NCBI RefSeq assembly: GCF_001277235.1
Contig: NZ_CP012266.1
Span: 2,294,001 to 2,358,000 of the forward strand
Direction: 5' to 3'
Length of the DNA stretch: 64,000 nucleotides
Origin: Cronobacter dublinensis subsp. dublinensis LMG 23823
GTDB taxonomy: Bacteria; Pseudomonadota; Gammaproteobacteria; Enterobacterales; Enterobacteriaceae
The notes beneath the pieces are model-generated. The model was not told the DNA's origin. It saw only the letters and a list, made by a program, of their open reading frames with translations, and searched no databases. Below, piece after piece: positions 54,335-63,568 of this stretch (its first letter is position 1; each line of letters begins with the position of its first letter). The translations under genes were made by a program, and so were the position numbers.

Positions 54335-54592
54335 CTACATGGCAACTTTCTGGCCATCCTGCTTACCGGGATTGCATGGCTCCTTTGTTCCTGGAAGATA
54401 AAATTTCCCCCAGGGGTCCGGGTTGGTTCCGCCGGGGCAACCCGGGCGACCTGGCGTTGAGGACGTACTGCCGCCATCCGAGCCGTTGCCGCCATCAGCA
54501 CCGTTACCACCATCGCCCCCCTTTCCGCCATCGGCAGCGCTGGCTGCGAATGCGCCTGCCAGCAACAACGCGACAAAAACACGCTGATACAT
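54335..54592 (-). CDS. Secreted glycine-rich peptide
   Basis: 85 residues from ATG at 54592 with GGAGGGTGTT before it; a frame start at 54604 is not needed. A signal peptide (MYQRVFVALLLAGAFAASA) is followed by a collagen-like Gly/Asp tract (DGGKGGDGGNGADGGNGSDG) and a Pro-rich tail with two Cys (PGCPGGTNPDPWGKF and PCNPGKQDG). The mature product is about 66 residues. No known family is recognised; it could be a secreted effector, an adhesive coat or a bacteriocin-like peptide. It sits beside the MFS gene on the same strand but about 250 bases apart. Confidence 0.65.
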   Translation of the reverse strand: MYQRVFVALLLAGAFAASAADGGKGGDGGNGADGGNGSDGGSTSSTPGRPGCPGGTNPDPWGKFYLPGTKEPCNPGKQDGQKVAM

Positions 54593-54827
54593 AACACCCT
54601 CCACGGTTCGACCTTCAGACGTTCAATAAAACATCCCAGCCTGCATTCTGCGCAGGCTCTCTTAAAGCGCAGTGACGATTGCATACCGAATCTACGCCGT
54701 CAGGCTCAGCTTGTCTGCGCGCGCTGCGGCGACAGGTTTTCGGCGAAGCCCGGCGGGAAGAGTCAGATTGATCAATCTGCCGGCATTGTTGAAGAGATGA
54801 GTCATGTATTGCAGCGACCTGGTAAGA

Positions 54828-54856
54828 AATAAGCTCCGTCTGAAACGGAGCTTATT
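54828..54856 (-). terminator. Terminator at the end of the ycj operon
   Basis: AATAAGCTCCGT and ACGGAGCTTATT pair perfectly (12 bp) around CTGAA. On the minus strand TTATTTCTT follows, a weak T-tract. It is 16 bases after the ycjV stop. Confidence 0.75.
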
Positions 54857-54871
54857 TAACAAAAGCCTTTA

Positions 54872-55954
54872 TCAGGCAATGGCTATTTCGGTGTCGCTGT
54901 CAAAGACATGGCATTTATTCATGTCGAAGCTGATCGGGATGCGCTGGTCGGCCTGATAATCTTTGTCTGCGCTGGCGCGTACCACCATTTCATGCCCGCC
55001 GACGGTAACGTAGAGCATAAATTCCGCGCCGGTTAATTCCGCCACGGTAATTTTCGCCTCAATCGTATTCTCCCCCGACGCGCCGGGGAGAATATCTTCC
55101 GGACGAATGCCTAATACCACGGCTTTACGCTGGCAGCCACTGTTGTTGAGCCGCGTTCTTTTATTTTCCGGCAGCGGCAGTTTCAGGGTTTCGGTCACGA
55201 AACAGTCGCCGTCGATGGCGCCGCGAATAAAATTCATGGCGGGCGAACCAATAAACCCGGCCACAAACATATTCGCCGGGTGGTGATAAACCGCTTTCGG
55301 CGCCCCCACCTGCTGCACGATGCCGTCTTTCATAATTACGATACGTGTCGCCATTGTCATCGCTTCGGTCTGATCGTGGGTCACGTAAATCATGGTGGTA
55401 TTGAGCTTCTGGTGTAGCTTGCTGATTTCGGCGCGCATCTGGACGCGCAGCTTCGCGTCGAGGTTAGAGAGCGGCTCGTCCATCAGGAAGACGCCCGCCT
55501 CGCGCACGATAGCGCGCCCGAGCGCCACGCGCTGACGCTGGCCACCCGACAGCGCTCCCGGTTTGCGCTTCAGGTATTCCTTAAGTCCGAGGATCTGCGC
55601 CGCCCAGGCGACGCGCTCTTCGATGATATCCTGCGCCACCTTTTGCATTTTCAGGCCGAACGCCATGTTCTCGTAAACCGTCATATGCGGATAGAGCGCG
55701 TAGTTCTGGAATACCATCGCGATATTACGCGCCTTGGCCGGTACGTCGTTCATCCGCACGCCGTCGATCAGCAGATCGCCGCCGCTGATGGCCTCAAGCC
55801 CGGCTATCATGCGCAGCGTCGTGGATTTGCCACAGCCTGACGGCCCGACAAAGACGATAAACTCTTTATCGGCGATCTCCAGGTTGAAGTCTTTAACGAC
55901 ATGAACCTGGTTGTCATAAATCTTCTGAATGTGTTGTAACGAGAGTTGAGCCAT
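54872..55954 (-). CDS. ycjV: YcjV, sugar ABC transporter ATPase
   Basis: MalK/UgpC-type ATPase of 360 residues, intact. Walker A GPSGCGKSTT, Q-loop FQNYALYPH, signature LSGGQRQRVALGRA, Walker B VFLMDEPLSNLDAKL and the H-loop THDQTEAMT are all present, followed by the OB-type regulatory domain. In E. coli K-12 ycjV is a pseudogene, so this operon may be able to run its own importer. Nine bases separate it from ycjU. Confidence 0.95.
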   Translation of the reverse strand: MAQLSLQHIQKIYDNQVHVVKDFNLEIADKEFIVFVGPSGCGKSTTLRMIAGLEAISGGDLLIDGVRMNDVPAKARNIAMVFQNYALYPHMTVYENMAFGLKMQKVAQDIIEERVAWAAQILGLKEYLKRKPGALSGGQRQRVALGRAIVREAGVFLMDEPLSNLDAKLRVQMRAEISKLHQKLNTTMIYVTHDQTEAMTMATRIVIMKDGIVQQVGAPKAVYHHPANMFVAGFIGSPAMNFIRGAIDGDCFVTETLKLPLPENKRTRLNNSGCQRKAVVLGIRPEDILPGASGENTIEAKITVAELTGAEFMLYVTVGGHEMVVRASADKDYQADQRIPISFDMNKCHVFDSDTEIAIA

Positions 55955-55963
55955 ATGCTGTCC

Positions 55964-56647
55964 TTATTGGCAGCGCGCCGTCGCGCGCCGTTGTTGGTTC
56001 CAGAGTGCGTGAAGCCGCGGCCAGGTGAGCTGCGCCGTCTCGTCGAGCCGCAGCTGCGCGCCCGTTAACGACGCGCCAATCCCGACGGCCACCATCCCGC
56101 AGGCATTGATGGCATCGATACCTGCCTGGGCGTCTTCCACGCCAATACAGCGCGCGGGGGCGACGCCAAGCCCGGCGCAGGCAGCGATAAAAATTTCCGG
56201 GTCTGGCTTGGAATGCGTCAGCCGGGCGGCATCGGCGCAAAAATCGAAAGCGTCGGCAAGCTCCAGCGCCTGCAAAATGGCCGGCGCGTTAAGCGATACC
56301 GAGGCAAGCCCGATACCGATGCCCGCCCCGCGCAGCGCCGTTAACAGCGCATTTATGCCCGGTAGCACGGCCTGCGGCGTGAGCGCACGCAGCGCATCGA
56401 CATAGAGCGCGTTTTTACGCGCGGCAAGCGCTGCTTTCTCTGCAGCACTGAACGCCTGCGCTTTGCCCCCATACGCGAGAATCCGCTCCAGCGATCCCAT
56501 CCGGCTGATGCCTTTAAGCTGCTGGTTAAAGGTCTCGTCAATGCTGATACCCACGTCTGCCGCGACCTGACGCCACGCCACAAAATGCAGATGGGCGGTA
56601 TCGGTAATCACGCCATCAAGATCGAAAATCACCGCGTCGGGTTGCAT
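55964..56647 (-). CDS. ycjU: Beta-phosphoglucomutase YcjU
   Basis: HAD-superfamily enzyme of 227 residues converting beta-glucose-1-phosphate to glucose-6-phosphate. The nucleophile and acid Asp are in FDLDGVITDTAHLHF, with SVSLNAP and SKPDPEIF (Lys) and VEDAQAGIDAI for the remaining HAD motifs. It uses the product of kojibiose phosphorylase YcjT, whose gene overlaps it by 19 bases. Confidence 0.94.
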   Translation of the reverse strand: MQPDAVIFDLDGVITDTAHLHFVAWRQVAADVGISIDETFNQQLKGISRMGSLERILAYGGKAQAFSAAEKAALAARKNALYVDALRALTPQAVLPGINALLTALRGAGIGIGLASVSLNAPAILQALELADAFDFCADAARLTHSKPDPEIFIAACAGLGVAPARCIGVEDAQAGIDAINACGMVAVGIGASLTGAQLRLDETAQLTWPRLHALWNQQRRATARCQ

Positions 56648-58890
56648 AACGCCTCCTTGCGCCAGACGTTGCCGTCCCGGTGAAAGACGGTTTCACCTTC
56701 GACATCAACCGCCATACCGTTGATAAACAGGCGGACGGCACGAGCGCTGGTCATGGTCAGCGTGTCGTGCGTCATCGCAAAACTGAGCGTGCCGCCCTGC
56801 CAGCAGAACGGGAACGCCAGCCGTTGCCACTGCCGTGGAAGTGACGGTGTCACATGCAGTTCGCCGTTCTGCACGCTGACGCCTGCGAACCCCTGCACCG
56901 CGCCAAGCCAGATGGCGCCCGTGGCGGCGGCATGGATGCCGTCGTCGCTGCTGTGGGGCGCGTCACCGAGATCGATTTCGCAGCCCGCGCGCCAGAAGCG
57001 ATACGCCTCGTCATGCCGCCCGCAGCGGGCGGCCACGATGCCGTGGATAGCCTTGCTGAGCGAGGAATCGTGAATGGTGCGCGGCTCGTAGTAGTCGAGG
57101 TTGGCGGCAACCGTCGCGTTGTCGAACCGCCACGGCAGCATGTAGAGCAGCATGACGACATCCGCCTGCTTGAGGATCTGCATCTCGTTGACTTCGGCGC
57201 GGGAATAATCCAGCAGCACCGACTGGCTGCCCGCCTGCGCCCGGTAGCGCGTGAGATCGATGGTCGGCTTGCTGAAGAACGTATCATCCTGCGCAATCAC
57301 GCCGTCCGGGCGCGGTGCGGGGAGAAAGAGCCGTGCGAGAAAATCCTCGCACTGCGCGATAAACCCGTCGTCCGGCCCGCCGACGCGACGGCGGGTCTCA
57401 AGCGCCAGCGCGACGTTGTAGTGCGCCAGATAGCTGGTATACGCGTTGTTATTAATGTGCTCGGTATATTCATCCGGGCCAATCACATCGTGCAGCTCCA
57501 GCCGCCCGTTGACTTCCTGCGCCCGGCTGAGCCAGAACCGCGCAGTCTCTTCCAGCAGTTCGCGGCCTTCATGCGCCATAAACGACGCATCCCCAGTGGC
57601 CTGCCCGTAAGTCGCGACCGCCCAGGCAATATCCGCCACCAGATGATGCTCGGCCTCGGCGGAGGCGACTTTCTGGCGCAGCCCGGTGCGAATATTGATC
57701 GCCGCAAAGGGCGGCGTCTCTTCATCGCCAGAACGCGCGCTCTCCCACGGGAACAGCGCGCCCTGCCAGCCGCCGCGCGCCGCCTTGCGTTTCGCGCCAG
57801 CCAGATTCAGCCAGCGGTAGCGCAGCAGCTGGCGCGCGACGCCTGGCGCGGTATGAAGATAAAACGGCAGCAGGAAGACTTCAGTGTCCCAGAACACATG
57901 GCCCTTATAGCCTTCGCCGGTGAGCCCTTTGGCCGCGATGCTGCTGCGCTCGTCGTGGCGCGGCGTCATGGCGTGCAGATGATAGAGCGCGAAATCGAGC
58001 GCCTGTTGATCCTGACCGCTGTCGCTTTCTACCTCCACGCGCGCGCCCTGCCACCAGGCGCGCCGGGTTTGTAGCGATTCCGCCAGCAGCGCGTCGTAAC
58101 CTGCGGCGGCACATTCGCGAAGCCTTATAAGCGACTGCGCGGCGTCGTTGTCATCCGGCCCATCGGGCGTCGCGCTAACCCACGCGCACTTCTCCAGCGT
58201 GAAGCTTGCGCCTGCGGTGAGCGTCTGCTGGCTATGCTGCAACAGCCGCCGGTTTTTAGCGCTAAAGCTCACCTGCGCCTGTGGGCTTACCTGGCAGGCG
58301 CAGCACAGCGTCACGTCAGCGTTGTTATCCAGGGTGCGGTAGCGCCCTTGCAGATAGCGGTTGTCAAACACCCGCAGTTCGCGCTCGGCCAGATGCTGCC
58401 GCCCGCTGTTGGTCTGTGTGGCGTCGATACCGGTCACGACGCGCACTGTCGCTGTATCGTCGTGTGGCGTAATGGCGAGCCGCAGGCAGAACAGCCCGAG
58501 CCGCTGCGCCGAGACAAAACGCGTGCTTTTAATGGTGAAGCGCTGGCCCTGCGCCGAGCGCCAGTCAACCACGCGGGTCAGCTCGCCGCGCGCAAAGCAG
58601 AGTTCGCGGTGATAGCCCAGGATCTCGCCGCTAAGCAGGCTGAACAGCTCGCCGTTCAGCTCAATCTCCATGCCGACCAGATCCGGCAGATTCACCAGTT
58701 CGGTGGTTTCGCCCTCGCCCGCCCGGTGATAGAGCCCGGCGAGATACATGCCGCGCGTCTGGGTCGTATAGGCTTCTTCATGGGTGGCGCGCACGCCGAG
58801 CGCGCCGTTACCGGCGGCCATCAGCGTGGCGTATTTATTGTGGTAATGCGGGTCGAAGCGCGCTTCGACCAGTGTGGTTAAGGGTTTCAT
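56629..58890 (-). CDS. ycjT: Kojibiose phosphorylase YcjT (GH65)
   Basis: 753 residues, the GH65 plan: N-terminal beta-sandwich, (alpha/alpha)6 barrel and C-terminal strands. The barrel motif VFWDTEVFLLPFYL and the general-acid Glu in DVIGPDEYTEHINNNAYT are present, as is KQADVVMLLYMLP near the phosphate site. It splits kojibiose with phosphate to glucose and beta-glucose-1-phosphate; this activity was shown for E. coli YcjT. Overlaps ycjS by four bases. Confidence 0.94.
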   Translation of the reverse strand: MKPLTTLVEARFDPHYHNKYATLMAAGNGALGVRATHEEAYTTQTRGMYLAGLYHRAGEGETTELVNLPDLVGMEIELNGELFSLLSGEILGYHRELCFARGELTRVVDWRSAQGQRFTIKSTRFVSAQRLGLFCLRLAITPHDDTATVRVVTGIDATQTNSGRQHLAERELRVFDNRYLQGRYRTLDNNADVTLCCACQVSPQAQVSFSAKNRRLLQHSQQTLTAGASFTLEKCAWVSATPDGPDDNDAAQSLIRLRECAAAGYDALLAESLQTRRAWWQGARVEVESDSGQDQQALDFALYHLHAMTPRHDERSSIAAKGLTGEGYKGHVFWDTEVFLLPFYLHTAPGVARQLLRYRWLNLAGAKRKAARGGWQGALFPWESARSGDEETPPFAAINIRTGLRQKVASAEAEHHLVADIAWAVATYGQATGDASFMAHEGRELLEETARFWLSRAQEVNGRLELHDVIGPDEYTEHINNNAYTSYLAHYNVALALETRRRVGGPDDGFIAQCEDFLARLFLPAPRPDGVIAQDDTFFSKPTIDLTRYRAQAGSQSVLLDYSRAEVNEMQILKQADVVMLLYMLPWRFDNATVAANLDYYEPRTIHDSSLSKAIHGIVAARCGRHDEAYRFWRAGCEIDLGDAPHSSDDGIHAAATGAIWLGAVQGFAGVSVQNGELHVTPSLPRQWQRLAFPFCWQGGTLSFAMTHDTLTMTSARAVRLFINGMAVDVEGETVFHRDGNVWRKEALCNPTR

Positions 58891-59939
58891 AGTTCAACGC
58901 ACATCCCTGTTTCTGCCGCCTCATACATCGCGGCCACCAGCCGCTGGATTTGCCAGCCCTGTTCGCCATCGGCAATCGGCGCAGGTTTGCCCTGCACGCG
59001 GTCGAGAAACGCTTCCATGCTGCGCTGGTGACGCCGGTCATCGGCTTTTTCGCGCTGCATCAGGGTCAGCAGTTCGCCATCGCAATCCTGATAGATATGC
59101 GCCGGGAACAGCGTGGCGCCCGCTTTGTCGCCGCAGAACTCGACGTTCATCACCGACTGCGGCGCAATGTTGAGCGCAAAGGAGGTTTCGAGACGCAAAA
59201 TGCCGCCATTGGCGAACGTAAGCGTAGCGAACAGCGCGTCTTCCACCGTGTAGCGCTGCGGGTCCCAGCGGCCAAACTGACCGCTGCTTTTAGTGGTGCC
59301 GAGCTTCTGGAACGTGTGCGCGGTGACGCGCGCAACTGGCGGAAACCCAAGCACAAACAGCGCGGCATCGAGCATATGAACACCGATATCAATCAGCGGC
59401 CCGCCGCCCTGCAGCGCTTTGCTGGTAAACACGCCCCAGCCCGGCACGCCGCAGCGTCTGAGTGCGCGGGCGTTGGTGACGTAAACCTCGCCGAGCGTGC
59501 CGCGCGCCACCTGCTCGCGCAGCATCTGGGTATCCCGCGCAAAGCGGTGGTGGAAATCATAGGCCAGCACGGTGTCGGCGCGCTTCGCGGCCTGACGCAT
59601 TTCGTCTGCCTGCGCGGGCGTCATGGCGGGCGGTTTTTCGCACATCACATGGCAGCCCGCCGCCAGCGCCTGCATTACATGCTCGTGATGAAAGCGGTTT
59701 GGCGAGCAGACGCTGACGACGTCGGGCCGCGCTTCGGCAAGCAGCGCGGCGACATCGGTGAAAACGCGGCTGATGCCGTGGCGCCCGGCGAATGCCTGCG
59801 CCTGTTCAGGGCGGCTGTCGCAGACAGCCACCAGTTGCACCTCGTCACGCGTGCGGTAAAACGAGGCATGGACGGTATCCGCCACCTGACCGGCGCCGAT
59901 AATGGCGACCCGCAGCGGCGCGGCTTGATGAGCACTCAT
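58887..59939 (-). CDS. ycjS: D-glucoside 3-dehydrogenase YcjS
   Basis: Gfo/Idh/MocA-family NAD enzyme of 350 residues from ATG at 59939. The frame is open as far as 60188 but that part overlaps ycjR and is not coding. The Rossmann motif VAIIGAGQVADTVH starts at residue 10, and CEKPPAMT and DIGVHMLDAALFVLG carry the family Lys and His. In E. coli YcjS oxidises C3 of D-glucosides, acting in series with YcjR and YcjQ. Confidence 0.93.
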   Translation of the reverse strand: MSAHQAAPLRVAIIGAGQVADTVHASFYRTRDEVQLVAVCDSRPEQAQAFAGRHGISRVFTDVAALLAEARPDVVSVCSPNRFHHEHVMQALAAGCHVMCEKPPAMTPAQADEMRQAAKRADTVLAYDFHHRFARDTQMLREQVARGTLGEVYVTNARALRRCGVPGWGVFTSKALQGGGPLIDIGVHMLDAALFVLGFPPVARVTAHTFQKLGTTKSSGQFGRWDPQRYTVEDALFATLTFANGGILRLETSFALNIAPQSVMNVEFCGDKAGATLFPAHIYQDCDGELLTLMQREKADDRRHQRSMEAFLDRVQGKPAPIADGEQGWQIQRLVAAMYEAAETGMCVEL

Positions 59940-59952
59940 CGCACGCCGCCTC

Positions 59953-60741
59953 TTAGCACTGACGCAGGAAATCGAGCGACTGCCGGTACGCCTGCGCCGG
60001 GTCATCCGCCCGGATGCGGCACTCGTAGACGATATAGCCGTCGTAGCCGTCGGCGCGCAGCTGGTTGAATGCCGCGCGGAAATCGATGGCCCCGCTGCCG
60101 GGCTGGTAGCGATGGTTATCGGCGATATGAACGTGGCCCAGGAGGTCACGGTTGTCGTGGAGGGCCGCGCAGAGGTTATCCTCTTCAATGTTCATATGAT
60201 AAAAATCGCCGATGATTCGCACATGTTTCAGCGCGCCCTCGACGATATAGCGCCGCGCATCGGCGAGCGTGTTGATCATGTGATCCTGATAGCGGTTGAG
60301 CGGCTCAAGGAAGACGGTGGTGCCGGTGCGCGCCGCCACGTCATCGAGGTAGCGCAGCGACTCACTGACTGCTTTGCGGTCGCCCGCCAGGCTGCGCGGC
60401 GCTTTCATTGGCGGCAGACGGAAGGTGAACATGCCCCAGGCGGCAGGCACCACAATCCCTTTGCCGCCGACCTCCGCCAGCGCCTCCAGAATGCGGGTAA
60501 TTTGCGACAGTCCGTTCAGACGGCGCTCCTCGATAAAGTCGCCGATCCAGCCATCGTAGCCGCCGCAGGCGGTCGTCACCGGCAGGCCGGTCGCGTTAAT
60601 AGCCGCCTTGACTTCCTCCAGGTGCTCCACCAGCAGCCTGCCGTCAATTTCAAAGCCGTCAAAGCCCATCGCTTTGATGTAGCGGAATTTTTCCAGAATA
60701 TTTTCCGGGAAGAAGGCCTGATTCTGCGTTGCGATTTTCAT
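59953..60741 (-). CDS. ycjR: 3-keto-guloside/glucoside C4 epimerase YcjR
   Basis: Sugar-phosphate isomerase/epimerase-type TIM barrel, 262 residues. Metal-binding segments are visible as FLEPLNRYQDH (Glu), IGDFYHMNIEED (Asp, His), HVHIADNHRY (His) and YIVYECRI (Glu). Reported for E. coli as the epimerase that links YcjQ and YcjS reactions. Thirteen bases before ycjS, 18 after ycjQ. Confidence 0.93.
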   Translation of the reverse strand: MKIATQNQAFFPENILEKFRYIKAMGFDGFEIDGRLLVEHLEEVKAAINATGLPVTTACGGYDGWIGDFIEERRLNGLSQITRILEALAEVGGKGIVVPAAWGMFTFRLPPMKAPRSLAGDRKAVSESLRYLDDVAARTGTTVFLEPLNRYQDHMINTLADARRYIVEGALKHVRIIGDFYHMNIEEDNLCAALHDNRDLLGHVHIADNHRYQPGSGAIDFRAAFNQLRADGYDGYIVYECRIRADDPAQAYRQSLDFLRQC

Positions 60742-60759
60742 TGTAATTTCATCCGTGAA

Positions 60760-61809
60760 TTAAAAGGTGACGCCCATTTTGATGCTCAGTTCCGGGTGTT
60801 GATCGACATACTTCATGTAGCTTTCCGCGCTCTGCGTGAAGGTGACCACCGGGTCTATTAAGTCCTCGCAGTTGAGATAGCCGTTCATCAGCAGTTCCCA
60901 GCAGGTCTCTTCGATACGCTTGCGGCTCCAGCGCGGGTAGTCCGGGTTTGGCTCGCTGCCGGCGCGGGAGAAGACGATTCTCGCGTTGTTGAAATGCGCT
61001 TCACGCCCGAAGTTGAGGCTGGTGAAGGGCTTCGCGAAGGCCACATAAGAAATCGTGCCGCCATAGGCGATGCCGCGCAGCGCCGCCTGCAGCGCGTCGG
61101 CGTGGCCGCTGGTTTCGATGATCACGTCCGCGCCCTGCTTGCCGGTGAGCTTTTTGATCTCAAGGCCGATATCCGTGCCGACCGGGGTGAAGGTGTAGTC
61201 TGCGCCGTGACGACGAGCGATATCGCAGCGGTGCGCGATAGGATCGACGCCGATGACCACCGACGCGCCCGCTTTTTTCGCGAGCTGGACGGCAATTTGC
61301 CCGATAGCGCCAAGTCCAATCACCACCACGAAATCGCCGACCCGCACGTTGCCGTCGCGCACGCCGCTCATGGCGAACTGCGCCGGATCGTAACAGACGG
61401 CGTTTTTCCAGCTCCCGCCCTGCGGCATTTTGCGCAGTTTATAGTTATCGACCGCGTTGACGATGACGGTTTCCATCAGCGGGCCGTAGGTGCAGACCTG
61501 GTCGCCCACGGCGTAAGCGGTCACCTGCGCGCCGCACTCGATAATCTCGCCGACCACCATGTTGCCGAGCTGGAATTTGCCGAACTCAATGCCGCGCGGC
61601 GCGTCTGCCGGACGCGGCGTGAAAAGCTGCCATTCGCCGGAAAATTCTTCGTCGATAAACGGACTGGCGGCGCGAAAATCCACCACTTCGGTGCCGTGTT
61701 TCGGTGCGCCAAAGCGCACGCGGATTTTCACTTCATTTTGCGCCACCGCGCGATCCTGATATTCCACCAGCGCCGCCACGCGCGGTGCCTGAGCCACTAA
61801 TTTTTTCAT
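60760..61809 (-). CDS. ycjQ: D-guloside 3-dehydrogenase YcjQ
   Basis: Zinc-type medium-chain dehydrogenase of 349 residues; the NAD motif is VVIGLGAIGQIAVQLAKKAG and the N-terminal catalytic region includes GKFQLGNMVVGEIIECG. The usual GHE zinc segment is altered. In the E. coli pathway it reduces or oxidises C3 of gulosides. Spacing to ycjP is 25 bases. Confidence 0.93.
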   Translation of the reverse strand: MKKLVAQAPRVAALVEYQDRAVAQNEVKIRVRFGAPKHGTEVVDFRAASPFIDEEFSGEWQLFTPRPADAPRGIEFGKFQLGNMVVGEIIECGAQVTAYAVGDQVCTYGPLMETVIVNAVDNYKLRKMPQGGSWKNAVCYDPAQFAMSGVRDGNVRVGDFVVVIGLGAIGQIAVQLAKKAGASVVIGVDPIAHRCDIARRHGADYTFTPVGTDIGLEIKKLTGKQGADVIIETSGHADALQAALRGIAYGGTISYVAFAKPFTSLNFGREAHFNNARIVFSRAGSEPNPDYPRWSRKRIEETCWELLMNGYLNCEDLIDPVVTFTQSAESYMKYVDQHPELSIKMGVTF

Positions 61810-61834
61810 TACTTTCTCCCTGAAAATGACACGG

Positions 61835-62677
61835 TCAGCCCTTAACGCCGCCGTCTGTCAGACCACTTTTGATAAAACGTTCGGAAAGCGCGTACATCAC
61901 AACAACCGGCAGCGCCGTGACCAGCGAGGCCGCCATCATGCGTCCCCAGATGTAGTCCGGCGTGCTGAACAGGGTGTTAAGCCCGACCGGCAGCGTGAAG
62001 TTCGATGCGCTGGAAAGGAAAATCGAGGCGAAGAGGTAGTCGTTCCACGCCACCATGAAGCAATAGACAAACACCGACACCAGCCCGGACACCGCCAGCG
62101 GTACGGTGATGCGAAAAATAATTTGCAGGCGGTTTAAGCCGTCCATCATCGCCGCCTCTTCGATTTCATCGGGGATCGTGTCGAAGTAGCTTTTCAGCAT
62201 GAATACGGCGGTCGGCAGCGTCTGGGTCACCATCGTCACGATAATCGCGAGCTGGGTGTCGTAGAGGCCAAGTGCTGTGATGATTTTGAACAGCGGCACC
62301 ACCAGTAAAATGCCGGAGAACATATACACCGTGTAGAAGCTGGCGTTGATGGTCATCCGGCCGGTAAAGCGCAGCCTGGAGAGCGCATACGCGCCGAGAA
62401 TGCCGATAAACACCGCAATGCCCGAAGAGATAACCGACACCACCAGGCTGTTGCGAAAATAGGTGACGAACGGAAAGATCAGCGGGTTAAAAATGTCGAC
62501 GTAGTGCTCAAGCGTCCAGTGCTGCGGCAGCAGCGTCGGATGCAGCGAAATCGCCTCTTTGGGGCTTTTGAACGAGGTCATTAGCATCACAAAGAAAGGA
62601 AGCAGCGTTGTCACCAGAAATAGCGCCAGCCCGAGATAAAACCCGGCGCGCCGTGCCAGACGTTTATTTGTTGCCAT
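61835..62677 (-). CDS. ycjP: YcjP, sugar ABC permease
   Basis: MalG-type inner-membrane permease of 280 residues with six helices. The ABC-contact EAA loop is EEAAMMDGLNRLQIIFRITV. It overlaps ycjO by 14 bases and pairs with it to form the channel. Confidence 0.95.
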   Translation of the reverse strand: MATNKRLARRAGFYLGLALFLVTTLLPFFVMLMTSFKSPKEAISLHPTLLPQHWTLEHYVDIFNPLIFPFVTYFRNSLVVSVISSGIAVFIGILGAYALSRLRFTGRMTINASFYTVYMFSGILLVVPLFKIITALGLYDTQLAIIVTMVTQTLPTAVFMLKSYFDTIPDEIEEAAMMDGLNRLQIIFRITVPLAVSGLVSVFVYCFMVAWNDYLFASIFLSSASNFTLPVGLNTLFSTPDYIWGRMMAASLVTALPVVVMYALSERFIKSGLTDGGVKG

Positions 62678-63545
62678 GGAGATTCACCCGTTTTCTGGTA
62701 AGGAGGATCACGGCGAAAATGATGATGAACAGCACCACGGAGATCGCCGCCGCTTTGCCGAGATCATTGAATGCAAAGGCCGTTTTGTAGAGATACACCC
62801 CGAGGATATCGACCTTAGTGGTGAGCAGATAAACATCGGCGAACATGTAGAACATCCAGATGGTGCGCAGGGTCACGACCGTCGCCAACACGGGCATGAT
62901 GGCGGGCAGCGTCACAATGCGAAACCGCTGCCAGGCGCTGGCGCCGTCCATTTCCGCCGCCTCGTAGAGCGATTTGTCGATGGTCTGCAAAATCGCCAGA
63001 AACGAGATAAATGCGTAAGGGAAATAACGCCAGATAGCGAACAGCACCACCAGCGCGAAACTGCTGGCGGGGTTGTCGAACCACAGCGGCGCGTGCTGCC
63101 AGAGGTGCAGCAGATCCCCTGCCACCCAGTTCACGATGCCGTAGCCGTTGTTAAACATATATTTCCACGCGAACACCAGCGAGATTGACGGCGTGACATA
63201 CGAGAGGATCACCAGCGAGCGCGCGGTTTTGCGAAACCGGAACTCGCGATTAAAGAAAATGGCGACCGCCAGCCCCAGCACGGTGCTCCCGCCCACCACC
63301 AGCGCCGTGTACCAGAAGGTCGTCCACAGCGAGTGCCAGAAACCCGGATCGGTCAGGATGTTGCGGTAGTTCTCAAGACCGGTGAACTGCGACGGCAGTC
63401 GCGGGTTCAGCGGCAAGCGTAAAAAGCTAATGTCGATATTCGACAGCATCGGCCAGGCCACCAGGCCGCCCAGCAACAGCAGGCTGGGGGCCAGGAGCAG
63501 CATGGCGAATGGCAGGTCAGATCGACCGGAAGTTAAGGTCTTCAT
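62664..63545 (-). CDS. ycjO: YcjO, sugar ABC permease
   Basis: MalF-type permease, 293 residues with six helices; EAA loop YEAAEMDGASAWQRFRIVTL. It is followed by ycjP and preceded by ycjN at 23 bases. Confidence 0.95.
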   Translation of the reverse strand: MKTLTSGRSDLPFAMLLLAPSLLLLGGLVAWPMLSNIDISFLRLPLNPRLPSQFTGLENYRNILTDPGFWHSLWTTFWYTALVVGGSTVLGLAVAIFFNREFRFRKTARSLVILSYVTPSISLVFAWKYMFNNGYGIVNWVAGDLLHLWQHAPLWFDNPASSFALVVLFAIWRYFPYAFISFLAILQTIDKSLYEAAEMDGASAWQRFRIVTLPAIMPVLATVVTLRTIWMFYMFADVYLLTTKVDILGVYLYKTAFAFNDLGKAAAISVVLFIIIFAVILLTRKRVNLHGNK

Positions 63546-63568
63546 GCGCGTCCTTTCCTGAAGCGGGG

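Noticed and set aside
54143..54460. 105-codon plus-strand frame
   Set aside because: Its second half is antisense to the glycine-rich peptide gene and it has no ribosome site.
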